Of a stretch of DNA of 7,864 bases, positions 1 to 6,572 are shown one piece after another; position 1 is the first letter of the stretch; every line of letters starts with the position of its first letter. A model generated the notes under the pieces. That model was not told the DNA's origin. It did not search any database and saw only the letters and a program-made list of their open reading frames with translations. Source of the stretch: Flavobacterium psychrophilum (lineage in GTDB: Bacteria > Bacteroidota > Bacteroidia > Flavobacteriales > Flavobacteriaceae); the NCBI GenBank assembly GCA_022729635.1, contig DZAU01000058.1:5257-13120 (forward strand), read 5' to 3'. The translations under genes were made by a program, and so were the position numbers.

Positions 1-1
1 T

Positions 2-55
2 TTTGAAGCGAAAGGTTTTCAGACGATAATACCTTATAGGGATATGATTTTGTAA
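2..55 (+). CDS. Possible 3' end of a rightward gene cut by the window edge
   Basis: Reading from base 2, one frame stays open for 17 codons to a TAA at 53-55 and gives FEAKGFQTIIPYRDMIL. The composition is protein-like, and the reading would make the gene convergent with the leftward ppiD-like gene. The hairpin at 177-204 could then end both transcripts. I do not recognise the family from so short a tail. Support is limited: the segment is only 54 bases, and a second frame on the other strand (ATG at 61-59) is also open to the edge. More sequence to the left would settle which is real. Confidence 0.35.
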   Translation, partial: FEAKGFQTIIPYRDMIL

Positions 56-97
56 TCCCATTTGCCCTTTAAGTTTAACAGAAAAACTCCAGCTGCT

Positions 98-127
98 TGT
101 CATTTCGACCATCGGGAGAAATCACAC
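98..127. repeat. Candidate dispersed intergenic repeat (TCATTTCGACC...GGGAGAAATCACA type)
   Basis: This intergenic stretch contains TCATTTCGACC, a 3-base spacer, then GGGAGAAATCACA. From memory, very similar strings recur many times between genes in Flavobacterium and related genomes, usually just after gene ends. It is more GC-rich than the surrounding DNA and has a partly symmetric core (TTC.ACC against GGGA.GAA). Only one copy is present here, so its repeat status rests on recall rather than on this window. The function of such elements is not known to me. Confidence 0.45.
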
Positions 128-176
128 GTTTATAGAAACCTCTTCCGATAAAATCTAAAACAAAACTGTATAAACC

Positions 177-204
177 AAAAAAATCCCGATTGCTCGGGAT
201 TTTT
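177..204 (-). terminator. Bidirectional rho-independent terminator after the ppiD-like gene
   Basis: A perfect 7-bp stem, ATCCCGA (183-189) against TCGGGAT (194-200), encloses the loop TTGC. Flanking A and T runs extend the pairing. On the minus strand the stem is followed by seven U residues (the A run at 177-183), and it lies about 20 bases beyond the ppiD stop codon, so it ends the leftward transcript. On the plus strand it is followed by a T run (200-204), so it may also stop transcription entering from the left. Confidence 0.85.
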
Positions 205-224
205 GATATTTTTAAATCTTCAAT

Positions 225-2324
225 TTAATAATTAAATTGTTTTCTGTTGTCTTCAATTTTAGCATTGTCTTTCAAAGCCGGAATCACTCTGTTGAAATCG
301 CCGGCGTTTTGCGCTTTTAATTTGGCAACATAGGCTGAATGGTTTTTCAAAACTGGTGCTTTTACAGTACTGTTGTTTTTTACTACATAAACTCCCGTAT
401 TTCCTTCGATTGGAGCAGAAAGTTTCCCAGCAGCCAAAGCAAATGCGTTTCCAACTACTTTAGGTTCTTGACCAACTCCACCAGCCAAAACCGGATTTTC
501 TAACGTAACATCAATAGCTTGCTGAATGGTTGAACCTGTAGCTTTTGCAATAGCTTCTAATGAAGTTCCTGTCATTTTAGCTTTGATTAACTCGGCTTTT
601 TTCTTGTTCTTAAGAATTGGTTCAAGATAAGGTCTTACCAAATCTACCGCCATTAATCCCGCTGCATTTACTTTTTTGACTTTAGCAATCACGTGACCTA
701 AATTTGCCACTTCAAATCTTTTTACGGCTCCTAAATCTGTTTCGTCTGCGAATGCCCAACTCACAATATTTCTTTGATTACCCAATGGTCCAAAAGCTTC
801 GTCCATTACTTTCGCTGTTACCGGAGGAGCAACTGTAAGTTTCATTGCTACGGCAGCTTTATCGAAATCTTTATTTAAAGCTTCGCTTTCAAATTGAGTT
901 GCTTGTGTAAATATTTTATCAGAAGTAGTTTCTGAAGGCTCAATTTTTTGAGCTATAGTCGCTAAACGGATTCCGTCTTGCTTATCCGTTACTTTGATAA
1001 TGTGAAAACCAAAAGGAGTTTCTACTAATCCGACTTTACCGATAGGATTGCCAAAAACGAAATCGTTGAAAGGTTTTACCATTTGGTTTGGACCAAAAAA
1101 GCCCAAATCACCACCTTGCTGAGAAGAGGAATCATCTGATGCAGTAAATGCCAACATCATAAAACTATCTGGATTTGCATTTACTTGAGCTAAAATAGCT
1201 TCAGCTTTTGCTTTAGCTTGTTCTTTTGTTCGTTTCTCTTTTTGGTTTGGAACTTGAGTTCCTTCATAACTAATCAGGATGTGGCTTGCTTTTGCATTCA
1301 CGCCCACTTTTCTTCCCATTGATTTTGAAATACAATAGTATTTTCCAAACATATAAGGCCCATAAATTTCTCCTGGAGCCAGATTGTATAATTTATCAGC
1401 ATCAACGGCTGGCAAATCTTTTTTGGCCACATAAGTAGAGTCATAAGGAATATCTGAGTTTGAGTTCACAAATTCGATGGTGTTTGGAGTTGTTCTAAAA
1501 CCTGACTCTGACACATTTGTTTTTGTTGCATCGTCATATTTCACACGCTCATTCAATAATCCGTTTACTTTGGCTTTTACTTCGGCTTCATCTTCTGGTG
1601 AAGCTTTGTCTTCAATCAAAACATATTCTATTTCGCGAGTTTCATCAGCCTTGTATTTTTTCTCGTTCTTTTTCATAAAAGCCACAATATCCTCGTCAGA
1701 TACTTTTACTTCGCTGTCTTTTATGGTAGAATATAATCCGGCAACATAGGCAAAATTCACTTTGTCAGCTTCCATTTCGTATTTCAATTTTGCTTCGGTT
1801 TCGGTTGTATAAGTTCCCGCTTTTATTAAAGTTGCATAGATTTGATATTTTGCATTAAGTTCTGCATCTTTTTCTCTGTCTTTTAAAAATTGAGCTTGTG
1901 CGGGATTTGCTTTGAAATATTCTTTGAATTTTGCTTGGTCGAAAACTCCTGCAGCATTCAAAAATATTGGATTTTGCCCTATATTTTGATCTGCTTTCAA
2001 GATTTCCATTATGTGTTTTTCTCCAACTCTTAACCCTAATTTTTCGAATTCAGAAGTTAGCAAAGCGATCGTTACTTCTTGATCCCAAACTCTATTTGCT
2101 GCTGCTGTTGGTGTAACGCCTTGTTGGCTTTTTTCAAGATTACTTACTTTTACTCTAAATTCCTCAAATGAGATGTCTTTTCCGTTAACGCTTCCCACAT
2201 CTTTCGAGCTTTTACCAAAATTTCCTTTGTCGAATAGACTTGGTACTAAAAATGCAAATAATGCAAATGCAATAATTATTATTGTTAAAGCGGAACGTTG
2301 TCTAATTTTTTGTAAAACTGCCAT
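225..2324 (-). CDS. ppiD: PpiD-like membrane-anchored periplasmic peptidyl-prolyl isomerase / chaperone
   Basis: The protein has 699 residues from the start chosen here. Residues 1-12 are basic and 13-29 form one hydrophobic helix (TIIIIAFALFAFLV), which fits an inner-membrane anchor with a periplasmic body, as in E. coli PpiD (about 620 residues). A SurA/PpiD-like N-terminal chaperone region covers roughly 45-200. A parvulin-type rotamase domain covers about 343-447, with ASHILI (His348), GGDLGFF (404-410) and FGFHIIKV (His441). The two histidines sit where active parvulins have theirs, whereas the E. coli PpiD parvulin domain is reported inactive. A long helical C-terminal part follows. An ATG 14 codons upstream (2366) gives the polar leader MYFRRLNIKLITIK; I reject it because the helix then sits far from the start and because that ATG lies upstream of the candidate promoter element at 2356-2363. 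The likely role is helping newly exported envelope proteins fold. The PpiD name rests on architecture; orthology is inferred. Confidence 0.88.
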   Translation of the reverse strand: MAVLQKIRQRSALTIIIIAFALFAFLVPSLFDKGNFGKSSKDVGSVNGKDISFEEFRVKVSNLEKSQQGVTPTAAANRVWDQEVTIALLTSEFEKLGLRVGEKHIMEILKADQNIGQNPIFLNAAGVFDQAKFKEYFKANPAQAQFLKDREKDAELNAKYQIYATLIKAGTYTTETEAKLKYEMEADKVNFAYVAGLYSTIKDSEVKVSDEDIVAFMKKNEKKYKADETREIEYVLIEDKASPEDEAEVKAKVNGLLNERVKYDDATKTNVSESGFRTTPNTIEFVNSNSDIPYDSTYVAKKDLPAVDADKLYNLAPGEIYGPYMFGKYYCISKSMGRKVGVNAKASHILISYEGTQVPNQKEKRTKEQAKAKAEAILAQVNANPDSFMMLAFTASDDSSSQQGGDLGFFGPNQMVKPFNDFVFGNPIGKVGLVETPFGFHIIKVTDKQDGIRLATIAQKIEPSETTSDKIFTQATQFESEALNKDFDKAAVAMKLTVAPPVTAKVMDEAFGPLGNQRNIVSWAFADETDLGAVKRFEVANLGHVIAKVKKVNAAGLMAVDLVRPYLEPILKNKKKAELIKAKMTGTSLEAIAKATGSTIQQAIDVTLENPVLAGGVGQEPKVVGNAFALAAGKLSAPIEGNTGVYVVKNNSTVKAPVLKNHSAYVAKLKAQNAGDFNRVIPALKDNAKIEDNRKQFNY

Positions 2325-2355
2325 TTTTATTGTTATTAATTTTATATTCAGTCTG

Positions 2356-2363
2356 CGAAAATA
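2356..2363 (-). promoter_or_regulatory. Candidate -7 promoter element for the ppiD-like gene
   Basis: On the minus strand the 108-base gap upstream of ppiD contains TATTTTCG followed by CA, one base off the Bacteroidota TAnnTTTG -7 consensus. It lies about 32 bases upstream of the ATG at 2324. No TTG box is seen at the expected 19-base spacing, so the match is weak. The gap has no hairpin terminator, and read-through from the upstream gene is equally possible. The rest of the gap is very AT-rich, with two TAATTA palindromes separated by one base near 2372-2384. Confidence 0.3.
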
Positions 2364-2432
2364 CAATTATCTAATTAATAATTATACTAGTAGCTCCATA
2401 ATTTACAAGAAAATTTCATTTACCAAAAAAAT

Positions 2433-3692
2433 TCAATCTTTTAGGGTCATTTTAACCAATTCGATTTTCTTATTTGTGGCTTCTTCTATGATAAAATGAT
2501 ACATTCCTATGGTGATTGTATCGCCTTTTTGAGGGATTTCTTTGGTTGAATCTACAATGAAACCGCCAAGAGTTCCGTAGGAATCGCTTTCGGGAATATT
2601 GAGCTTGTAAGTTTGGTTTAAATATTCGACATCTAATCGGGTAGAAAAAATATAAACGCCGTCTTCGAGTTCTTTTTCGGTCAATTCTTCATCTGAATCG
2701 TGTTCGTCTTCAATTTCTCCAAAAAGCTCTTCGATAATATCTTCAACAGTAATAATTCCAGAGGTTCCCCCGTATTCGTCAATCACAACGGCTACGCTTT
2801 TTCTTTTTTTGGTAAGCAAATCCATTGCGTCTTTAATATAAATTGTTTCGGGGACAAATTCTACCGGAATTACTATCGATTTGATGCTTTTTGGTTTTTT
2901 GAATAAATCAAAAGAATGCACGTAGCCCACGATGTCATCAAGCGAGTTTTGATATACCACAATTTTAGAATAGCCGGTTTCTATAAACAAATCCTTCAGT
3001 TCGGATATTGAATCAAACAAATCGATGGCTACAATTTCGGTTCTGGGACTCATAATATCTCTGGCTTTGACACCCGAGAAGTCTAAAGCATTTTGAAAGA
3101 TTTGAATTTCTGAATCTATTTCTTCGGTATCTTCCACGGCGCTCATTTGTTCGGTAATGTAATTCCCAAGTTCCGCTTTACTAAAATATAACTGCGTTTG
3201 ATCGCCTTGTGTTTTGAAAATTTTTATTAAAACAACATCAGAAATCCAGATAAAAAAAGAAGATATATAATAAAATAGTAGGTAAAAACTATACGCTGGA
3301 AGGGCAAAAAATCTAATTAAATTATTGGCATAAATTTGAAAAAACACTTTAGGTAAAAACTCGGCAGTAACTAATACAATAATTGTAGAAATTAGTGTTT
3401 GAACGATTAGATTCAAAAATTCGGAAAATTGAAATCCGAAAAACGCTATCCAACGCATCAATAAATCGCCCATAAAAAACCCGTAAACCACTAATGCAAT
3501 GTTGTTTCCAATGAGCATTGTAGCAATGAATTTTGAAGGTTTTTCGGTGAGTTTTGTGAGAATGTTAGAGATAAAACTGTCTTTTTTTTTCTCTATTTCG
3601 AGATAAATTTTATTGGAGGAAATAAAGGCAATTTCCATCCCAGAGAAAAAGGCACATAGTATTAGACTTAATAGTATAATGCTTATTTCCAT
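2433..3692 (-). CDS. CNNM/CorC (HlyC) family membrane protein with CBS pair
   Basis: The 419-residue protein has the full family architecture. An N-terminal CNNM (DUF21) membrane domain spans about 1-185, with hydrophobic helices near 3-21, 55-74, 90-113 and 128-152, the conserved SGMEIAF (17-23) and GNN (62-64), and AEFLPK (110-115), which matches the E-x-x-P-K region of the family's ion site. A CBS pair follows (IMSPRTEIV at 213-221; VVIDEYGGTSGIITVEDI at 302-319, then the acidic EELFGEIEDEHD). A CorC/HlyC C-terminal domain covers about 340-416. Relatives act in Mg2+ or Co2+ efflux and homeostasis, and are often labelled hemolysin-like for historical reasons. The CBS pair probably senses ATP/Mg2+. 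The flavobacterial gliding protein GldE belongs to the same superfamily, but no gldD neighbour is visible. The start lies 2 bases beyond the stop of the upstream small gene (TGATTATG), so translational coupling is likely. Confidence 0.93.
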   Translation of the reverse strand: MEISIILLSLILCAFFSGMEIAFISSNKIYLEIEKKKDSFISNILTKLTEKPSKFIATMLIGNNIALVVYGFFMGDLLMRWIAFFGFQFSEFLNLIVQTLISTIIVLVTAEFLPKVFFQIYANNLIRFFALPAYSFYLLFYYISSFFIWISDVVLIKIFKTQGDQTQLYFSKAELGNYITEQMSAVEDTEEIDSEIQIFQNALDFSGVKARDIMSPRTEIVAIDLFDSISELKDLFIETGYSKIVVYQNSLDDIVGYVHSFDLFKKPKSIKSIVIPVEFVPETIYIKDAMDLLTKKRKSVAVVIDEYGGTSGIITVEDIIEELFGEIEDEHDSDEELTEKELEDGVYIFSTRLDVEYLNQTYKLNIPESDSYGTLGGFIVDSTKEIPQKGDTITIGMYHFIIEEATNKKIELVKMTLKD

Positions 3693-3694
3693 AA

Positions 3695-3889
3695 TCAGGG
3701 TTTTTTATTTCGGTCTTCGATATTTTTGGCAAATCTTCTTCTGAAGAAAAACATAAAAATAGCCAAGCCTCCGATAAACAGGCTTACTTTTGGTGTTTCG
3801 TTGGGAGAATTCCAATGGATGATTCCGTCATAAATAAAAACTGCTCCAAGAATAAGATAAAGGTAAGGTGTGTATTTTAAGTATTTCAT
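3695..3889 (-). CDS. Small two-helix membrane protein of unknown function
   Basis: A 64-residue protein with two predicted membrane helices, about 8-25 (PYLYLILGAVFIYDGIIH) and 35-50 (VSLFIGGLAIFMFFF). A short polar loop (NSPNETPK) joins them, and the C-terminal tail is strongly basic (RRRFAKNIEDRNKKP). By the positive-inside rule the tail, and so probably both ends, face the cytoplasm. The gene lies 16 bases after lptC and 2 bases before the CNNM gene, which argues that it is real, translated and co-expressed. I do not recognise a named family. In this position an accessory subunit of the LPS exporter or of the CNNM protein is conceivable, but that is inference only. Confidence 0.75.
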   Translation of the reverse strand: MKYLKYTPYLYLILGAVFIYDGIIHWNSPNETPKVSLFIGGLAIFMFFFRRRFAKNIEDRNKKP

Positions 3890-3905
3890 GATTTGAATAG
3901 TAAAT

Positions 3906-4460
3906 TTATTCGTTTGATTCGATTTCGCCGGCTATTCTTTGTGAATTAATAACTTTAAAATCTTTGCTGAAATCTATTCCCTGACCGCTTGAAACTCCTT
4001 TTGGGTCTGTAAATTTAAAGCTTTTTTCGGTAAAAAACCACTCGTTTTTTTGGTCAAAATACAATTGTTCTGTTTCGAGTGTTTGTCCGTCCTGCGAAGT
4101 AATTTTTACATTTCCTTTCAAATCAATAAGATTAGTTTGTTTGTAAGACGTGGCATAATCTGCTTTTACAAAAGTCTTTTTACCGTTTTTGTCAAATAAG
4201 GTAACGTCAATCCCCTTGGGAAATTCCGTAAAGGGAAAATCCACAGTAGCATATTCCATCATTTTTGGACTTATCAATATCACCGTTATGCGACCAGAAT
4301 CTGTATATTTTAGATTTATTTGTTCGGCTTCGCCACTGGGCACAAACTCAGTGAAATTACTTTTTTGGACTTCCTTAAAATTACTTTCGCACCCAAAAAA
4401 CAGTGTCACGGCAAGAACCGTGACAAGCGAAAGGATTCGGTGTTTTTTTAGTGAAATCAT
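3906..4460 (-). CDS. lptC: LptC-like LPS export periplasmic protein, probable lipoprotein
   Basis: The 184-residue protein starts with a basic N-terminus (KKHR), a hydrophobic stretch (about 10-22) and Cys24 in LFFGC, which resembles a relaxed lipoprotein signal. The rest fits the LptC/OstA-like beta-jellyroll: repeated segments such as FDKNGKKTFVKADYA (89-103), LIDLKGNVKITSQDGQTLETEQLYFDQK (111-138, only key parts counted) and DPKGVSSGQGIDF (152-164), where strands alternate with the 'L.GNV.I.S.DG..L.TE.L.FD' signature of this superfamily. LptC accepts LPS from the LptBFG transporter and passes it to LptA on its way to the outer membrane. E. coli LptC (191 residues) is anchored by an uncleaved helix; here a lipid anchor seems possible. 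The gene begins 37 bases after the outer-membrane protein gene ends. The family call is strong; the lipidation is inference. Confidence 0.88.
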   Translation of the reverse strand: MISLKKHRILSLVTVLAVTLFFGCESNFKEVQKSNFTEFVPSGEAEQINLKYTDSGRITVILISPKMMEYATVDFPFTEFPKGIDVTLFDKNGKKTFVKADYATSYKQTNLIDLKGNVKITSQDGQTLETEQLYFDQKNEWFFTEKSFKFTDPKGVSSGQGIDFSKDFKVINSQRIAGEIESNE

Positions 4461-4497
4461 TTGCAGTTATGAATAATTACAAAAGCTAATGTTGAAA

Positions 4498-5748
4498 TTA
4501 AAAGAATTTACTTCTCACAAACCATTTATCGTTAAGCGAAAAGTTTATGCTTAGGTTGAAATAATTTTCCTGAACTAAATCATTTGAGGTCGTTCCTTTT
4601 TTTCCATATTCGAAACCGATATTTGTGTTAGAAAAGGAACCCGTTATTGGCAATCCTACTCCAAAAGTTAGCCCAACATCGTTTATTGAAGTTGAATTGA
4701 CAACCAATCCTGTTTTTTCGTATTTAAAACCTCCTCGGTAGGTGATTCTTTTGACATAACTTGAAAACGGGTTTGCATTGGGTGTGTAATAGCCGCCAAC
4801 GCTGTATTTTTGATATTTTTCGTAAGTCACATTGTCTAAGGTATTGTAATTATTGGCTAATTTCCCTACGTCTTGAAGGCTAACTTCTGTGCCAAAAAAC
4901 CATTTTCTTAGATCTCCAACTCCAGCGCCAAGCGTCCATTTTTGAGCCAAGTTTAAATCGGTTTTTGTAATAACTGGGTCTAAAACATCCACATCTTGAA
5001 TATCAAAAACTGAATTATAAGTTACTGTGCCAATTGTTCTGGTATTATTGGATGTCAAATCACTTTTTGGTGTGTAATATACGCTACTGAACAAGGAAAG
5101 TTTTTTGCTGATTTTAGTATTATACATCATCCCGATGTTAAAATTCACCCCGGAGAGTTCCGTAACATTCAACTCACGAGAACCAATCGGAACATAAGGA
5201 ATAAACTCTAAACTATTGGTTTGGATTTTCCCAAAGTTATAATACGCATTGGCTCCAATAGTTAAATTTGGCATTATTCTATAGGCTGCGCCAAGGAAAA
5301 CGCGATTCAATCCACCCCAACCATTAAAACGTTTATTGTTTTGAGAGCCATCTAAAGAGATGTTTTCAATTCTATAACCAACAGAAGAATAGGGCAATAA
5401 TCCAAAAGCCGCTCCAAATTTTCCTAAAGGAATTCCTAAAGCCAAATAATCGAATGTGGTTCTTTGTGCGGTTCCGGATACTTTGTCTGATTTTTGTTTG
5501 GTGTAATTGCTGCTTCCGGCCATCGTAAAAGCAGTATATTTTAAATTGGCATAGCCTGCAGGATTTTGTAAATTGACGTGTGTACTATCCGGAATTATTG
5601 ATATTCCGGCCATCGAACGATTTTCAACTGCTCCTTTAAATCTGGATTCCCCAATTCCGTAAAAAGAATAGGGTGAAGAAGTCCCTTCTTGGGAAAAAGA
5701 AACTAATGACAAAAATAAACAAGTGCTTATTAAAAAATTTTTAATCAT
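4498..5748 (-). CDS. FadL-like outer-membrane beta-barrel protein, function unknown
   Basis: The 416-residue protein has a clear signal peptide (1-20, with SFSQ before Glu21, a common Bacteroidota cleavage pattern). The mature part is rich in Gly, Asn, Tyr and alternating hydrophobic/polar strands, as expected for a transmembrane beta-barrel. It ends in an aromatic residue (WFVRSKFF), as outer-membrane proteins do. Near the start, NLQNPAGYA (59-67) resembles the NPA(G) motif of the FadL/OMPP1 transporters, so a FadL- or PorV-like barrel is the best structural guess. The substrate is unknown. The start overlaps the end of coaX by 8 bases, so translation is probably coupled, although no biochemical link between the two is obvious. 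The adjacent lptC supports an envelope role. Bacteroidota annotations usually call such proteins hypothetical or putative membrane protein. Confidence 0.85.
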   Translation of the reverse strand: MIKNFLISTCLFLSLVSFSQEGTSSPYSFYGIGESRFKGAVENRSMAGISIIPDSTHVNLQNPAGYANLKYTAFTMAGSSNYTKQKSDKVSGTAQRTTFDYLALGIPLGKFGAAFGLLPYSSVGYRIENISLDGSQNNKRFNGWGGLNRVFLGAAYRIMPNLTIGANAYYNFGKIQTNSLEFIPYVPIGSRELNVTELSGVNFNIGMMYNTKISKKLSLFSSVYYTPKSDLTSNNTRTIGTVTYNSVFDIQDVDVLDPVITKTDLNLAQKWTLGAGVGDLRKWFFGTEVSLQDVGKLANNYNTLDNVTYEKYQKYSVGGYYTPNANPFSSYVKRITYRGGFKYEKTGLVVNSTSINDVGLTFGVGLPITGSFSNTNIGFEYGKKGTTSNDLVQENYFNLSINFSLNDKWFVRSKFF

Positions 5749-6475
5749 TTTCGGTTTTATATTGAAATGTTTGGTTCAAACTTTCGAGTAGGAAATTTGA
5801 ATTGGCAAATATGGTATTTTTTAATCGTTTAGCCAAAAATTCTGAGTCTCCACCCGTTAAAATTATGATAAAGTTTGAATATTGCTCTTTATATTGATTG
5901 ATAAAACCCTCTATTTCGTAAACCAATCCATTTACCACACCGGAATGAATAGATTCTGATGTTGAATTCGCTATAAATTGTTTGGGATTTTCTAAATTCA
6001 GCAAGGGTAATTTTGCCGTATGATTATGTAAGGCTTCGTATCGTAGTCGCAATCCGGGCGAAATAGCTCCGCCAAGATAATTGTCATTCTCATCGATAAA
6101 ATCGTAGGTTACACAGGTTCCGGCATCAATCACTAACCTATTCTGATTGGGAAATTGAAGTGTTGCGCCAGCGGCAAGAACCATTCGGTCAATTCCAAGA
6201 GTTTGTGGTGTTTCATAGCAATTAACAAACGGAAACGAATCCTTGTGCGAAACAAAATGAATGTATATGGAATCTTTAAATTCAGTAAAAGCTTGTTTTT
6301 CGACATCAGAAACAGAAGAAACCACTAAATGAGAAATGTTTTGGTGCTTTTTTAAAATACTTTGGATGCTTTTTTGGAGCTCCGTTTTCATAAAAACAAA
6401 GGTCTCTAAAAGGGTACTATCCTCAAAAACAGCGGCTTTAATTCTGGTATTCCCAACATCGACAGCTAGAATCAT
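5741..6475 (-). CDS. coaX: Type III pantothenate kinase
   Basis: The 244-residue protein carries all the type III signatures: the phosphate-binding DVGNT (6-10) at the very N-terminus, YETPQTLGIDR (87-97) containing the GxDR motif with the probable catalytic Asp96, DAGTCVTYD (117-125), GGAISPGL (135-142) and LTGGD (206-210). The length is typical of the ASKHA-fold CoaX family. The enzyme phosphorylates pantothenate with ATP, the first step of coenzyme A synthesis. Type III enzymes need a monovalent cation and, unlike type I, are not feedback-inhibited by CoA. It is the first gene of the leftward cluster and diverges from tRNA-Phe across a 97-base gap. Its stop overlaps the start of the barrel gene. 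The ATG at 6475 places DVGNT at its normal position, and no earlier start fits. Confidence 0.97.
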   Translation of the reverse strand: MILAVDVGNTRIKAAVFEDSTLLETFVFMKTELQKSIQSILKKHQNISHLVVSSVSDVEKQAFTEFKDSIYIHFVSHKDSFPFVNCYETPQTLGIDRMVLAAGATLQFPNQNRLVIDAGTCVTYDFIDENDNYLGGAISPGLRLRYEALHNHTAKLPLLNLENPKQFIANSTSESIHSGVVNGLVYEIEGFINQYKEQYSNFIIILTGGDSEFLAKRLKNTIFANSNFLLESLNQTFQYKTEND

Positions 6476-6511
6476 AATCTATATTTAACGATGCGAAGTT
6501 ACGAATAGATT
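6476..6511. other. Imperfect dyad upstream of coaX
   Basis: AATCTAT (6476-6482) and ATAGATT (6505-6511) form a 7-bp inverted repeat. Inside it TAAC (6486-6489) pairs with GTTA (6498-6501), leaving a symmetric 3x3 internal loop and an 8-base centre. The dyad covers the candidate coaX -7 element and is followed on the plus strand by a run of eight T (6510-6517). It could be an operator, or a weak brake on rightward transcription, but AT-rich DNA yields such repeats by chance. Confidence 0.25.
6494..6501 (-). promoter_or_regulatory. Candidate -7 promoter element for the coaX cluster
   Basis: The minus strand reads TAACTTCG followed by CA, about 18 bases upstream of the coaX ATG. It matches TAnnTTTG except for one T-to-C change, the same change as in the candidate before ppiD. 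No TTG box appears at the usual 19-base spacing. A promoter for the leftward cluster must lie between coaX and the divergent tRNA (or overlap the latter), and this is the best candidate I can see. Confidence 0.35.
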
Positions 6512-6525
6512 TTTTTTAATAATTG

Positions 6526-6557
6526 TTTTGTATAAATTAAAAATCATTCTATATTTG
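6526..6557 (+). promoter_or_regulatory. Bacteroidota-type promoter for tRNA-Phe
   Basis: TTTTG (6526-6530) is followed by a 19-base spacer and TATATTTG (6550-6557), an exact match to the TTG...TAnnTTTG pattern of the Bacteroidota primary sigma factor. Transcription would begin around 6562-6565, leaving a leader of about 10 bases before the mature tRNA. It is the clearest promoter in the window. Confidence 0.85.
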
Positions 6558-6572
6558 CACCCGCATTAGCGA

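Noticed and set aside
1..61. Leftward open frame from an ATG at 61-59 running off the left edge (MGLQNHIPIRYY...)
   Set aside because: It would begin beyond the ppiD terminator with no promoter visible, and the competing rightward frame ends neatly at TAA 53-55. The choice is uncertain because only about 60 bases are available.
2325..2366. Upstream ATG extending the ppiD-like protein by 14 residues
   Set aside because: The extension is polar, pushes the membrane helix away from the start, and would start upstream of the candidate promoter element at 2356-2363; MAVLQKIRQRS is the natural N-terminus.
1477..2499. Rightward open frames at 1477-1749, 1931-2116 and 2173-2499
   Set aside because: They lie opposite the well-supported ppiD-like and CNNM genes, have low-complexity Phe/Leu/Ser-rich translations typical of antisense frames, and match no motif.
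2700..2906. Rightward open frame at 2700-2906
   Set aside because: Antisense to the CBS region of the CNNM gene, whose protein motifs are unmistakable.
2433..3692. Naming the CNNM gene gldE
   Set aside because: GldE belongs to the same superfamily, but no gldD or other gliding gene is adjacent; the lptC neighbourhood suggests a different paralogue.
4189..4476. Rightward open frame at 4189-4476
   Set aside because: Antisense to lptC; no recognisable features.
6476..6517. Rightward terminator formed by the dyad and T8 upstream of coaX
   Set aside because: The stem is AT-rich and interrupted, and no rightward gene lies upstream to be terminated.
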